Shown here: positions 1-8,243 of the stretch, piece after piece
Layout: each line of letters opens with the position of its first letter
Numbering within the stretch: position 1 is the stretch's first letter
From: Oscillospiraceae bacterium
GTDB taxonomy: Bacteria > Bacillota > Clostridia > Oscillospirales > Acutalibacteraceae
NCBI GenBank assembly: GCA_015066565.1
Contig: SVOB01000001.1
Coordinates: 310,001 to 374,000 of the forward strand
Length of the DNA stretch: 64,000 bases
Direction of reading: 5' to 3'
Notes under the pieces: model-generated
The model's input: the letters and a program-made list of their open reading frames with translations, nothing else
What the model was told of the DNA's origin: nothing
The model's database searches: none
Made by a program: the position numbers and the translations under genes

Positions 1-3000
1 GATAAGGACATGAGGACATATTTATGTCATATTTGAATACAAGTGTGGAATTCTCTATATAAACATAGGCGTGCAGCTGCTCAAATTCTGCCGTAATATT
101 TACATCACTTGCAGGCATTATAAACGAATTGTCTGCTTCAAGTGCAATTTCGTTGTTTTCGGAATCTGTTACCGACAGAGTTGTTAATACACAGCCTGTA
201 TCCGGTGTAACATCAAGATGAATAATATCGCCTTCATCAGCGATTGACGCTCCGCTGACAGTACCATTAGTCATATCCGAATAACTGATTCTGTAATAAG
301 CCCTTACAAACTCTGCGCTGACTGTAACATCGGAAGAAGGCATATTGAACTTATAATCTTCGGAAACATTTATCTCATTTCCTTCGCTGTCCGTAACCGT
401 AAGCGAATTAAGCTTATAAGCCTCATCAGGCGTAACTGTAAGCTCAACGGTATCGCCGAGGTGAGCTGTTGCAACACCGGTTACAGAGCCGTTCTGAGTG
501 TCGGCATAGCTAATGCTGTAATCTATAAGTCCGAATTCAGCCGTAACGGTAATATCGGAAGCAGGCATTACAAACTGATTACCTGTAATCTCGGTAACCT
601 CGCCGTTAGCAGCTGTATAATACATTCTTTTCAGTTCGTTATTTGTATACGGATTAACCGTAACACTGACGGTTGATCCTGCGGGTGCATCGGCAGGCAG
701 TTCAATAGTACCCTCGCCCGAAGCCACCTCATAAGCGATTGAATAAATTCTGCTGAATTCGGCAGTTACTATAACATCTCTGTCAGGCATAACGAAGGTG
801 CCGTCGGTAACTGTAATGTTATTCTTCTTCGTATCTCTTACAACATAGTTTTTAAGTCCGTAGCCTGAATCAGCAGTGTTTGTAAGCTTAACTACTGCGC
901 CCGTATGAACTGTTTCATAATTAGCGGTAACAGTGCCATGAGCTGACTGAATAACTGTAATATCGTGTATTTTCGAGTCAAGGTCGCCTACAAAGGTTGC
1001 ATTGACAGAATCGCCGAATTTTTCCTGATATCTTGAAAGATACTGACTGTAAACATGTACGACGGTCTGCTTTGAGGGAAGAAGCTCATCGGCAGTATTG
1101 CTCCATGTCAGGCTGTCGGGGTCGGCAAAGCTGTATATTTCAGTCGGCTGAGTGCCGTAGAAAGCACCGCCTGAAATGCTTGTAACCGACGCAGGAATAT
1201 CAATGTAATCTATTGTGCCGATATAAGCAAAAGCATTATTTCCGATTTCATTAAGGGATTCGGACATTTTGATATTATTTACAGAAATATCATTAAGGAA
1301 AGCACATCTGCCGATGGATGTTACATTGTCGGACATTTGAACGTCTGTAACCTTGCTGAGTCCCATAAATGCAAAATCGCCTATATATGTAATACCTTCA
1401 TCAATTACTATATACTCGCATTCATCCTTATAAGCATAATACTGCAAGCCGTTGTTCAGTCTTTCATCAGCTTCCTCTGCTGTAAAATCAAACATCGGTC
1501 CGCTGCCGAAAACTGTAAGAGTTTTTGTCGGCTCATCATATCTCCAGTAAGCGTCGGCACCGCACTGATTCGGAGCAATGGTGCCGAATACCGCATTAAT
1601 TGTTACGTTGCCCTGCGGCATAACAAAGGAATTTCCGTTTAATGCTATATCTGCGTCACCCTGCTTTACGGTCAACTTATTAAGATAGCAGCCGTCATCA
1701 ACCGTGTATTCAATATTAACCGTTTCACCCGGCAATGCTACGGTATGGTCAGCGGTCAAAGTACCGCCCTCGTTACAGGAAGCAGTAACGGTGAAAATAT
1801 CCTTACCTTTTTCAAGGAATTTTGATACAGGCAGGTCATCAAGTACGGCACTCGCAAGAAATCCGCCGTTCTCCTCGGTAACAGTAGCCTCGGAAATACA
1901 GATGTGGTCCGAATCGTTTTTGCACACTACATAAACATAGCCCTCAGGCGTTCCGCTTTCGGTAGTTAAATCCCATGTAATATTCTTGAAATTATAATTG
2001 TGTCCGAGAGCAGGAATCACGGCTCCTCTCTCAAGAACCTCGCCGCAGGCGTTACAAACAGTAGCATCCTCAACGCCGTCCGATTCACAGGTTGCAGGTA
2101 TGCTGTCAACATGAACTACATCCTGGTGAAAAGCAGTAACGGTTTCACTTTTTTCGTAGCCGCACTCAGTACAAAGCTGTGCTTCAACACCGTCCGTCGT
2201 ACAGGTAGGTGCGACAGTATAAAACGCTTCGCCGTAGGTGTGCGCCGTTTTTTCGTAAGTGAGGTTTATTACACCCTCCTGCTGTATATTGTCAAGACTT
2301 CTGTCAGCGCTGACAAAATGATAATGTCCTTCAGCGTCGCCTGTGTTAATATCACTCTCAACAGGAATGCTGCCGCCTCGGTTAACATGTATTACCTTGT
2401 CAGCAATACCCATTTCCTGCGGATATTTCAGCGTAACATCAACGGTAGAGCTGCCCCACTGAGCATAAAGAGTAACTGTACCGTCTCTTTCGCTCGTAAG
2501 ATTCTTTGCATAACCCATATCGGTAATAGCAGTGCCGCTGCCGTCAGCCTTGGTATTCCAACCGACAAAGCCCCAGCCGTTTCTTGTAAAGCCGCAGTTT
2601 CTGAGCTGTACATCCTTATCATAGGTTGCAGCTGTACTTTCCATCTCTCCCGTTGCATCCGATGCATTTGCATTATACTCAATTGTATAGTTATTAGGTG
2701 CAGTTGTTGCGGTTATTACCGCATTTCCGTCGCCTAAAGTATAAAAATACTCACCGTAATAGCCGTAGTGCTCCAACTCACCTGCGCCGGTGGAGGTAAC
2801 GCTGTTCAGGTAGTACCCTTCGGGTATATCGTCCTCTTTAAAGAAAACTGCAATAGAATCACCGACATTGCCTCTGAAGGATTTATATAAGTCTGCATTG
2901 AGATAAACATTAAGACCTCTTCTGAACTTTAATTCAACATTTCCCGGATTAAACTGCTGAGTTCCGGAAAATCTCCGCATTCCGTAAGCATCTAAATATT

Positions 3001-3871
3001 CATGGAAAGCATCTCCATCACGCAACCATGAATTATAATTTCCGTAATACAGGTTCAGACCTATATTATGATCCACGCCGGCTGTACTTGTCAGTTTAAA
3101 AACTCCGTATTTTCCTGCCTGGTGCGAAAACTCAATCTTATCCATACCCGAATAGTCAGGTGATATTGCGCTAAGCCAGACATCCCTGCCCGAAGCAATA
3201 GCGCCTGAATGATTTGTAGATTTAATCCAATTATTCAAAGGCACATTGTATTGATTCAAAGCTAAAACATAGATATTGCCTGACAAAGTATTGCCGGTTT
3301 CATCTCCCTTCTGCGTTAAACGCAAATCGGAAGTGAGCGACACGGGATATGTATTGTTGTAGGGATCCTTTGTATATAGCTTTAATTTTTCTATTCTGGG
3401 AGGTTCGGCATAAATAATAATATCCTTATTATAATCACTGGTACGAACAGTAAAAGCTCTGCTGCAAACTGTATAACCGTTAATTTTGATACTAACATTG
3501 CCGGTCCATTCACGAGGCATGACCAAGCCGAAATTCGTTTCAATCTTAATTATAGGATACAAGGTATCGGAAGTATATGTTTTAGAAAAAACATCTCCAT
3601 AGTCGTCAATGTCTGACATTATATCCCATTTAACGGCATCATTGCTTCCGTCGCCCATAGAGAAGTATGCCGAATTCCACAAGTCAGCGTCATCAACCGT
3701 TCGAATATAAATATCATAAGTATATTTTTCGTTAAAGCTTATATCCGACGGAACAGACGGCACACCTTCGTCCGTATCAGCCGCCGTAACGGGCAGTACA
3801 GAAACCGGCACAATACCGATAATCATAATTACAGACAGTAAAACCGCCAAAGCCTTTTTCAATGTTTTCAT
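1..3871 (-). CDS. Large secreted BspA/InlB-repeat surface protein, C-terminus beyond left edge
   Basis: Reading from an ATG at 3871 (GGAGG nine bases upstream) the frame stays open for 1290 codons to the window edge, so the gene is partial. The N-terminus is a signal peptide (MKTLKKALAVLLSVIMIIGI, cleavage near VTAA). About residues 390-480 form a Listeria-Bacteroides/InlB B-type repeat (GWNTKADGSGTAI, then TLYAQW). Around residues 545-600 are two Cys-pair motifs of the type ATCxxDGVE-CxxCG. Residues 770-900 form a BspA-type leucine-rich repeat block (ITYIGDFAFMG, VTSIGRCAFLN, LNEIGNNAFAY). From about 950 onward there are divergent InlB-type repeats ending in variants of FVMPASDVTVTAEF, at least five over the whole protein. 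Such mosaics are usually surface-exposed adhesins or binding proteins. The specific ligand is unknown, and the lost C-terminus would show whether it carries an anchor. Confidence 0.85.
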   Translation of the reverse strand, partial: MKTLKKALAVLLSVIMIIGIVPVSVLPVTAADTDEGVPSVPSDISFNEKYTYDIYIRTVDDADLWNSAYFSMGDGSNDAVKWDIMSDIDDYGDVFSKTYTSDTLYPIIKIETNFGLVMPREWTGNVSIKINGYTVCSRAFTVRTSDYNKDIIIYAEPPRIEKLKLYTKDPYNNTYPVSLTSDLRLTQKGDETGNTLSGNIYVLALNQYNVPLNNWIKSTNHSGAIASGRDVWLSAISPDYSGMDKIEFSHQAGKYGVFKLTSTAGVDHNIGLNLYYGNYNSWLRDGDAFHEYLDAYGMRRFSGTQQFNPGNVELKFRRGLNVYLNADLYKSFRGNVGDSIAVFFKEDDIPEGYYLNSVTSTGAGELEHYGYYGEYFYTLGDGNAVITATTAPNNYTIEYNANASDATGEMESTAATYDKDVQLRNCGFTRNGWGFVGWNTKADGSGTAITDMGYAKNLTSERDGTVTLYAQWGSSTVDVTLKYPQEMGIADKVIHVNRGGSIPVESDINTGDAEGHYHFVSADRSLDNIQQEGVINLTYEKTAHTYGEAFYTVAPTCTTDGVEAQLCTECGYEKSETVTAFHQDVVHVDSIPATCESDGVEDATVCNACGEVLERGAVIPALGHNYNFKNITWDLTTESGTPEGYVYVVCKNDSDHICISEATVTEENGGFLASAVLDDLPVSKFLEKGKDIFTVTASCNEGGTLTADHTVALPGETVNIEYTVDDGCYLNKLTVKQGDADIALNGNSFVMPQGNVTINAVFGTIAPNQCGADAYWRYDEPTKTLTVFGSGPMFDFTAEEADERLNNGLQYYAYKDECEYIVIDEGITYIGDFAFMGLSKVTDVQMSDNVTSIGRCAFLNDISVNNIKMSESLNEIGNNAFAYIGTIDYIDIPASVTSISGGAFYGTQPTEIYSFADPDSLTWSNTADELLPSKQTVVHVYSQYLSRYQEKFGDSVNATFVGDLDSKIHDITVIQSAHGTVTANYETVHTGAVVKLTNTADSGYGLKNYVVRDTKKNNITVTDGTFVMPDRDVIVTAEFSRIYSIAYEVASGEGTIELPADAPAGSTVSVTVNPYTNNELKRMYYTAANGEVTEITGNQFVMPASDITVTAEFGLIDYSISYADTQNGSVTGVATAHLGDTVELTVTPDEAYKLNSLTVTDSEGNEINVSEDYKFNMPSSDVTVSAEFVRAYYRISYSDMTNGTVSGASIADEGDIIHLDVTPDTGCVLTTLSVTDSENNEIALEADNSFIMPASDVNITAEFEQLHAYVYIENSTLVFKYDINMSSCPY

Positions 3872-3909
3872 AAAATACCTCCTGTGACACAAAACTGAAA
3901 ACAAAAATT

Positions 3910-3990
3910 CTAATAAATTCTAAAATAATTGCTATTAGGCATTATCGCAACAAGCAACAGAGAAAACGTGCGTGTAACAGTTCTTGTCAT
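3910..3990 (-). CDS. Possible 26-codon upstream ORF in the leader of the BspA-like gene
   Basis: Between the promoter at 4030-4058 and the ATG of the large surface protein there is a short ORF with a good ribosome binding site (GAGAGGT, then ATG after seven bases). It encodes MTRTVTRTFS followed by a hydrophobic stretch and ends FRIY. It could be a leader peptide, a micropeptide, or the truncated start of a lost gene. There is no homology support, and 26 codons can occur by chance, so this is a weak call based on the Shine-Dalgarno spacing and its place in the transcript. Confidence 0.3.
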   Translation of the reverse strand: MTRTVTRTFSLLLVAIMPNSNYFRIY

Positions 3991-4029
3991 ATATTTACCT
4001 CTCTTTCTATGACAGTACATAACTATAAT

Positions 4030-4058
4030 ATTATACTATGATGTCCAACAAATGTCCA
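4030..4058 (-). promoter_or_regulatory. SigA-type promoter of the BspA-like gene
   Basis: On the minus strand: -35 TGGACA (4053-4058), 17-base spacer, -10 TATAAT (4030-4035). It gives a 5' leader of about 150 bases before the gene start at 3871. Apart from this promoter and the short ORF at 3910-3990, the 3872-4160 intergenic stretch shows only AT-rich sequence. Confidence 0.65.
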
Positions 4059-4161
4059 TCAGAAACTAAACATTTTGATAATAAAAAGATAGTTATACTG
4101 AACACTATTTTCGTTTTCGTTGTACAGTATAACATACAACTATGACAAAAAGGTGACAAAT

Positions 4162-4189
4162 AAAAAAACAGACGGCGTAAAGCCGTCTG
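4162..4189 (-). terminator. Rho-independent terminator of cotJABC
   Basis: CAGACGGC (4169-4176) pairs with GCCGTCTG (4182-4189), an 8-bp stem with a 5-base loop. On the minus strand it is followed by seven U residues (4162-4168). It lies directly downstream of the cotJC stop codon. Confidence 0.85.
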
Positions 4190-4204
4190 CAAAAAGAATG
4201 ATTA

Positions 4205-4807
4205 TTATTTTTTCGGGATAAACGACGGATTGAAAGCGTAGAAATTCTTGCTGTCAAGTCTGTCGGTTGTTCTTCTCAAAGCTTCGCCAAAGCGCTGATA
4301 ATGAACTATTTCGCGCTCGCGAAGGAATTTAATCGGTTCTCTGACATCGGGGTCATCGACGAGATTGAGAATGTTGTCATAGGTTACTCTTGCCTTCTGT
4401 TCTGCCGCTAAATCCTCGTGCAAGTCTGCAATTACGTCGCCCTTTGACTGCATTGAAGCCGCTGTATAGGGAAAGCCGCTTGCCGCTGTCGGATATACTC
4501 CGGTTGTATGGTCGACAAAATAAGCGTCAAAGCCCGCTTTTCTTATATCCTCTTTTGAAAGATTTCTTGTAAGCTGATAAACTATAGCACCTATCATCTC
4601 AAGATGACCTAATTCCTCGACGCCAATGTCTGTCAGCAAGCCTTTAAGCTCGGGGTAAGGCATTGAAAAACGCTGTGAAAGATAACGAAGCGAAGCGCCG
4701 AGTTCGCCGTCGGGTCCGCCGTACTGAGAAATGATTATGCTCGCATATTTAGGGTTTGGGTTTTTAATATTTACGGGGTACTGTAATTTCTTTTCATACT
4801 GAAACAT
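4205..4807 (-). CDS. cotJC: Spore coat protein CotJC (manganese-catalase fold)
   Basis: A 200-residue protein beginning MFQYEKKLQYPVNI, the usual CotJC N-terminus. The start is placed at 4807 because an AAGGAGG site lies nine bases upstream; a longer reading frame to 4834 would extend past that site. The family has the ferritin-like four-helix di-metal fold of manganese catalases; visible metal-ligand-like residues are Glu in GVEELGHLEMIGA and in REREIVHYQRFGEAL. In Bacillus, CotJC sits in an inner coat layer and is made in the mother cell. It is the last gene of cotJABC: its ATG overlaps the cotJB stop by one base (TAATG), so translation is probably coupled. Confidence 0.95.
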   Translation of the reverse strand: MFQYEKKLQYPVNIKNPNPKYASIIISQYGGPDGELGASLRYLSQRFSMPYPELKGLLTDIGVEELGHLEMIGAIVYQLTRNLSKEDIRKAGFDAYFVDHTTGVYPTAASGFPYTAASMQSKGDVIADLHEDLAAEQKARVTYDNILNLVDDPDVREPIKFLREREIVHYQRFGEALRRTTDRLDSKNFYAFNPSFIPKK

Positions 4808-5049
4808 TAATTTGCCCTCCTTTCCCAAGGCCACGGGTCATTAAGCCAGGTTTCGCCGCTTCCGCCTTTAACGGTAAGAGGACCGTATTTCTTTTCATAT
4901 TCGCTCTTATATTCTTCAGCCTTTTTGCGATAATTCTTCATTCTCATCATAGCGGCAATATCGCTCGGATGAGTATCAAGATAGACGTGAAGCTCCCAGG
5001 CGGCGAAGGAATATTCAGAAATCTTTCTTAACAAATCATCTCTGTTCAT
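4807..5049 (-). CDS. cotJB: Spore coat protein CotJB
   Basis: An 80-residue protein, normal for CotJB, with the conserved pattern LLRKISEYSFAAWELHVYLDTHP followed by MRMKNYRKKAEEYKSEYEKKYGPL near the C-terminus. CotJB is a small soluble coat component that depends on its cotJ partners for assembly. The gene overlaps cotJA by four bases (ATGA) upstream and cotJC by one base downstream, a tight three-gene unit. No catalytic residues are known. Confidence 0.93.
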   Translation of the reverse strand: MNRDDLLRKISEYSFAAWELHVYLDTHPSDIAAMMRMKNYRKKAEEYKSEYEKKYGPLTVKGGSGETWLNDPWPWERRAN

Positions 5050-5231
5050 TTCGCTTTCACCCCTGTAAAAGGCTTGTCGAGAACTACAAACAGCGTTCCC
5101 CTCTTAAGCGCTGTTTCAACGTCATATTCTGTTGTATCCTGCTGGAAAGGAATGTATGCCATAGCGACGCTTAATTCTTTAGGTAAAACGGAAACTCCGT
5201 CATAAAAGCAGTCGTCTTTTATTTTTTCCAT
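5046..5231 (-). CDS. cotJA: Spore coat protein CotJA
   Basis: A 61-residue protein with the CotJA core: LAMAYIP-like motif (here LSVAMAYIPFQ), then a GTLFVVLDKPF segment before a short charged end. It is the first gene of the cotJABC operon encoding inner spore coat proteins. The start codon follows a GGAG separated by a run of seven T; both the GGAG and the T run are part of the hairpin at 5232-5290, so its translation may depend on where the transcript begins. No convincing sporulation sigma promoter could be placed. Confidence 0.9.
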   Translation of the reverse strand: MEKIKDDCFYDGVSVLPKELSVAMAYIPFQQDTTEYDVETALKRGTLFVVLDKPFTGVKAK

Positions 5232-5290
5232 AAAAAAACTCCTTACATATATTTGACTTTGTCCAAGTCATTACAATATATGTAAGGAGT
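5232..5290 (-). terminator. Long terminator hairpin that also buries the cotJA ribosome binding site
   Basis: A perfect 15-bp stem: plus-strand 5238-5252 is the exact reverse complement of 5276-5290. An inner 6-bp stem TGACTT/AAGTCA (5254-5259/5265-5270) lies in the loop. On the minus strand the outer stem ends GTAAGGAGT and runs straight into seven U and the cotJA AUG. It is therefore a strong intrinsic terminator for the dockerin gene upstream, and its 3' arm contains the cotJA Shine-Dalgarno. A transcript reading through from upstream would have this site paired; one starting inside the hairpin would not. Confidence 0.8.
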
Positions 5291-5307
5291 AAATATTTTG
5301 TTAAAAA

Positions 5308-6777
5308 TCAGTAGAAAGAATAGTTTCCGCTCTGGTATATGTCAAGTATTGCAAGGTCAAAAGCATCGACAACGCCGTCTCCGTTCAGGTCGCCTGCGTA
5401 GGTTTCGGGCGAGTTGGATGAAAACTTCTTCTTGCCGACAGAAATATCGGTAATGTAATTCATATCGGTCGAATTTACAAGAGCGTCTTTATTGACGTCG
5501 CCGTACATAATTACCGTGTATGTCGAGGCTACGCCCGAGGTAGTTGTGAAAATAAGAGACGAGCCGGTTTTATCTCCCGAAGCTGAAATACTACCTGTTG
5601 AAGAGTTTAATATAAAGCAATTCTTCACCGAGCAACCCGGCGCAAGAAAGACCAGTTTATTGCCCTGAAGGATTGAGCCGCCGGGATGGTCGTTGCCCTG
5701 AACGCCGTTTGTTCTCCAGGTTTCCTGAGGATAGAACGGCGCATAAGAAATTGAATTAAGAGGCGGATTTAAAAGCGAATTACCGTTAGAATCGGTATAT
5801 ACGTTTTCTTCAATATGCGACTCTTCCTGAGAAAACTGAGTGCCTGAGCTGTCAATAGCTGTCGTTGAGCCGACAAGGAAATAACTGTATTGAAGCACGC
5901 TATAGCTTGTATTCCCCGTCATCGGGTCATCCCAGGTGCAATCAACGGCGTACCACTTATTGTCCTCCATAAGAACTACATTCCAAATATGACCGGGTGA
6001 TGAAACAAGCATATTCGGTATGCCCTCTCTGTCAGCGAAAAGCTTGAACGCCTCTGCATAACCCTCGCAAACGCAAAGATTGGGCGAAAGCAGACAGCCC
6101 GTAGGCTGGTGACCGTAAGGCGCAGCGTTCGAGTTATCGTAATTCGGGTCATAAGTTGCCTTTGTTACAAGATAATCGTGAATTGAACGAACTGTTTCGT
6201 ATCTTGTTCTGCCGACAGGTTTAAATGAATTAACGGCTTCCATAAGCTGACTGTAAACAGACTCAATAGTTGAAGCGCTGTAGCTCGGATGAAAACCGAT
6301 ATTTATTGTTGCGCCGCCAACGGCAATTTTATCGTTCTGATACCAGGCGTTATTGCTTCCCCAGCCGGCGCTGTAATACCAGAAGCGCTCGGGATGATCT
6401 CTTATAACGGCATAATAAGCGGCAAAAATAACGTCGCTTACAGGCGTCCAGTTAGAGTCGGATGTTTCAACCAGAACAGGTGTGCTGAAGGTAACCTCAA
6501 CCTGCTCAGCAGTAATATCCGAAGAAATAAGCGCGTTATATACCTCTTTCTGAGTATCGCTCAACTGGTCATAAAACCTTCCCGTCATAGGAAAAGCGCC
6601 GTAATAGTTTTTAACGGTCTTTGCCCTGCCGTGAGAAGCGTCATAGGTCAAATGGCCGCCCTCAAGGGTAGCGCTCATATAAAAATCGATTTTATTAAGC
6701 TCCTTTGCAATAACCGAGAACGGCACAATCGAAGCCAAAAGAACAACCGAAAGAAAAACGGCAAATATCTTTTTCAT
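5308..6777 (-). CDS. Secreted transglutaminase-like protein with C-terminal dockerin
   Basis: The start at 6777 (MKKIFAVFLSVVLLAS, signal peptide) follows TAGGAGTG; the frame continues upstream without a second site. A transglutaminase-core domain spans roughly residues 200-310: Cys in LCVCEGYAEAF, His in SPGHIWN and Asp in AVDCTWDDP form the usual Cys-His-Asp triad. The last 65 residues are a type I dockerin with two calcium-loop repeats (GDVNKDALVNSTD and GDLNGDGVVDAFD), which would bind a cohesin on a scaffoldin. The protein is thus probably an extracellular protease or cross-linking factor docked to a cellulosome-like complex. No cohesin gene lies in this window. It has its own strong promoter at 6806-6834 and the terminator at 5232-5290. 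Confidence 0.88.
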   Translation of the reverse strand: MKKIFAVFLSVVLLASIVPFSVIAKELNKIDFYMSATLEGGHLTYDASHGRAKTVKNYYGAFPMTGRFYDQLSDTQKEVYNALISSDITAEQVEVTFSTPVLVETSDSNWTPVSDVIFAAYYAVIRDHPERFWYYSAGWGSNNAWYQNDKIAVGGATINIGFHPSYSASTIESVYSQLMEAVNSFKPVGRTRYETVRSIHDYLVTKATYDPNYDNSNAAPYGHQPTGCLLSPNLCVCEGYAEAFKLFADREGIPNMLVSSPGHIWNVVLMEDNKWYAVDCTWDDPMTGNTSYSVLQYSYFLVGSTTAIDSSGTQFSQEESHIEENVYTDSNGNSLLNPPLNSISYAPFYPQETWRTNGVQGNDHPGGSILQGNKLVFLAPGCSVKNCFILNSSTGSISASGDKTGSSLIFTTTSGVASTYTVIMYGDVNKDALVNSTDMNYITDISVGKKKFSSNSPETYAGDLNGDGVVDAFDLAILDIYQSGNYSFY

Positions 6778-6805
6778 AAAATCACTCCTAAAAGCGTTTA
6801 TATAT

Positions 6806-6834
6806 ATTATACAATTAATGATTTTTTCTGTCAA
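6806..6834 (-). promoter_or_regulatory. Consensus SigA promoter of the dockerin protein gene
   Basis: Minus strand: -35 TTGACA (6829-6834), 17-base spacer, -10 TATAAT (6806-6811), a perfect match in both hexamers. It is divergent from the promoter of the oxidoreductase gene, the two -35 boxes being six bases apart. Confidence 0.8.
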
Positions 6835-6840
6835 TAAAGA

Positions 6841-6869
6841 TTGAAAATACTTATCAAGGGTTGTATAAT
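6841..6869 (+). promoter_or_regulatory. SigA promoter of the Gfo/Idh/MocA gene
   Basis: -35 TTGAAA (6841-6846), 17-base spacer, -10 TATAAT (6864-6869). The gene starts 30 bases further on. The two divergent -35 boxes are almost back to back, so one regulator could act on both genes. Confidence 0.75.
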
Positions 6870-6898
6870 AAAAACAACTTGTTTTTGAGGTGTTAAAT

Positions 6899-8191
6899 AT
6901 GTCAGAACCAATTACAGCAATTATTGTCGGCGCAGGTCACAGAGCCTTTATCTATGCCGATTTAGCTCTCAGAAGACCTGACCTTTTAAAGATAGTCGGT
7001 GTTGCCGACCCCGATATAATAAGGCAGAAAAAGGCAGCCGAAAGATACGGTTTTTCAACCGAATTCTGCTTTAATTCCGCAAAAGAGTTAGCCGAAAAGC
7101 CTAAGCTTTGCGACGCAATTATCAACGGAACGATGGACGAAATTCACGTTGAAACCTCCGTTCCCCTTTTAAATAAGGGCTACGATATGCTTCTTGAAAA
7201 GCCGTTTGCGGTAAATGAAGAAGAAATGAAAACGCTTGTTGACTGCGCAAAAAAGAATAACAGCAAGGTTATGATTTGTCACGTTCTCCGTTACACTCCG
7301 TTTTACTATTCTATTAAGAAGCGTGTTTCAGACGGTGAAATCGGAGATATTATTAACATTCAGACAAGCGAAAACGTCAGCTATCACCATCTTTCGACCT
7401 CTTATGTCAGGGGCAAGTGGGCTAACAGTGATAAATGTCATACGTCTATGCTTCTCGCCAAATGCTGTCACGACCTTGATATTATGATGTGGCTAATGGA
7501 TAAAGTAAAGCCCGTTCGTGTTTCGTCGTTCGGAAGCAAATATCAGTTCAAGCCCGAAAATGCTCCCGAAAACGCAGGTGAACGCTGTCTGGTTGACTGT
7601 CCGCTGGTTGACACCTGTAATTTCTCGGCTAAAAGGCTTTATTTAGACCAACCTGACCGTTGGGCGTTTTATATCTGGGATAAATTAGAGGGAATTGAAA
7701 ACCCGACTGACGAGGACAGAATTAATCTTCTTAAAGGCGATTCGCAGTACGGAAAATGTATTTATAAATGCGATAACAACGTGGTTGACCACCAAAGCGT
7801 TCTTGTTGAATTTGAAAACGGCGCAACCGGAACGCACAATATGGTCGGAGGCTCGGCTTCATCGCTTCGTCATATTCATATTGTCGGTACAAAGGGCGAA
7901 ATTTACGGAAACTTTGAAGAGGGCGTTTTCTATGTTAAAAAAATTCACCCGACAAAAACGGGCGAATGTGATACTCAAAAGGTTGATTTAAAATCAGTCG
8001 GCGATATGGTAGGCGCTTACGGCTCACACGGCGGCGGTGACGAAAGACTTGCAGAGGACTTTATATCGTTTATGAGAAACGAAAGTCCCTCTCTTGCCTG
8101 CACTTCAATTTTTGATTCGGTCGCAGGTCATAAAACGGTTTATCTTGCCGATAAGTCAAGAGAAAACGGCGGAATACCGCAGACATTTTAA
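6899..8191 (+). CDS. Gfo/Idh/MocA family NAD(P)-dependent oxidoreductase
   Basis: The ATG at 6899 is chosen because GAGG lies eight bases upstream; a GTG at 6890 overlaps that site. The 430-residue protein has an N-terminal Rossmann fold (AIIVGAGHRAFIYADLA) and the family motif EKPFAVNEEEM, with the conserved Lys of the EKP triad. The second domain contains a Cys-rich insertion (CLVDCPLVDTC near residue 235 and GKCIYKC near 285) and a late GGGDERLAEDF segment. Members oxidise or reduce sugar and inositol derivatives; the substrate cannot be told from sequence. The four to five clustered cysteines suggest a metal or structural site in a subfamily. It is monocistronic, ending at a bidirectional terminator. 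Confidence 0.88.
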   Translation: MSEPITAIIVGAGHRAFIYADLALRRPDLLKIVGVADPDIIRQKKAAERYGFSTEFCFNSAKELAEKPKLCDAIINGTMDEIHVETSVPLLNKGYDMLLEKPFAVNEEEMKTLVDCAKKNNSKVMICHVLRYTPFYYSIKKRVSDGEIGDIINIQTSENVSYHHLSTSYVRGKWANSDKCHTSMLLAKCCHDLDIMMWLMDKVKPVRVSSFGSKYQFKPENAPENAGERCLVDCPLVDTCNFSAKRLYLDQPDRWAFYIWDKLEGIENPTDEDRINLLKGDSQYGKCIYKCDNNVVDHQSVLVEFENGATGTHNMVGGSASSLRHIHIVGTKGEIYGNFEEGVFYVKKIHPTKTGECDTQKVDLKSVGDMVGAYGSHGGGDERLAEDFISFMRNESPSLACTSIFDSVAGHKTVYLADKSRENGGIPQTF

Positions 8192-8206
8192 AAAAAGCAA
8201 AAAAAT

Positions 8207-8240
8207 AAGCAGGAACTTTTTAATTAAGTTCCTGCTTTTT
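8207..8240. terminator. Bidirectional terminator between the oxidoreductase and the tautomerase gene
   Basis: AAGCAGGAACTT (8207-8218) pairs with AAGTTCCTGCTT (8226-8237), a 12-bp stem flanked by A-rich sequence on the left and T-rich sequence on the right, so it can terminate both convergent transcripts. Confidence 0.9.
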
Positions 8241-8243
8241 TTA

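Noticed and set aside
2000-2737. Plus-strand open frame of 245 codons opposite the BspA-like gene
   Set aside because: It lies wholly antisense to a long coding frame with clear repeats and signal peptide, has no ribosome binding site or domain, and arises from the composition of the opposite strand.
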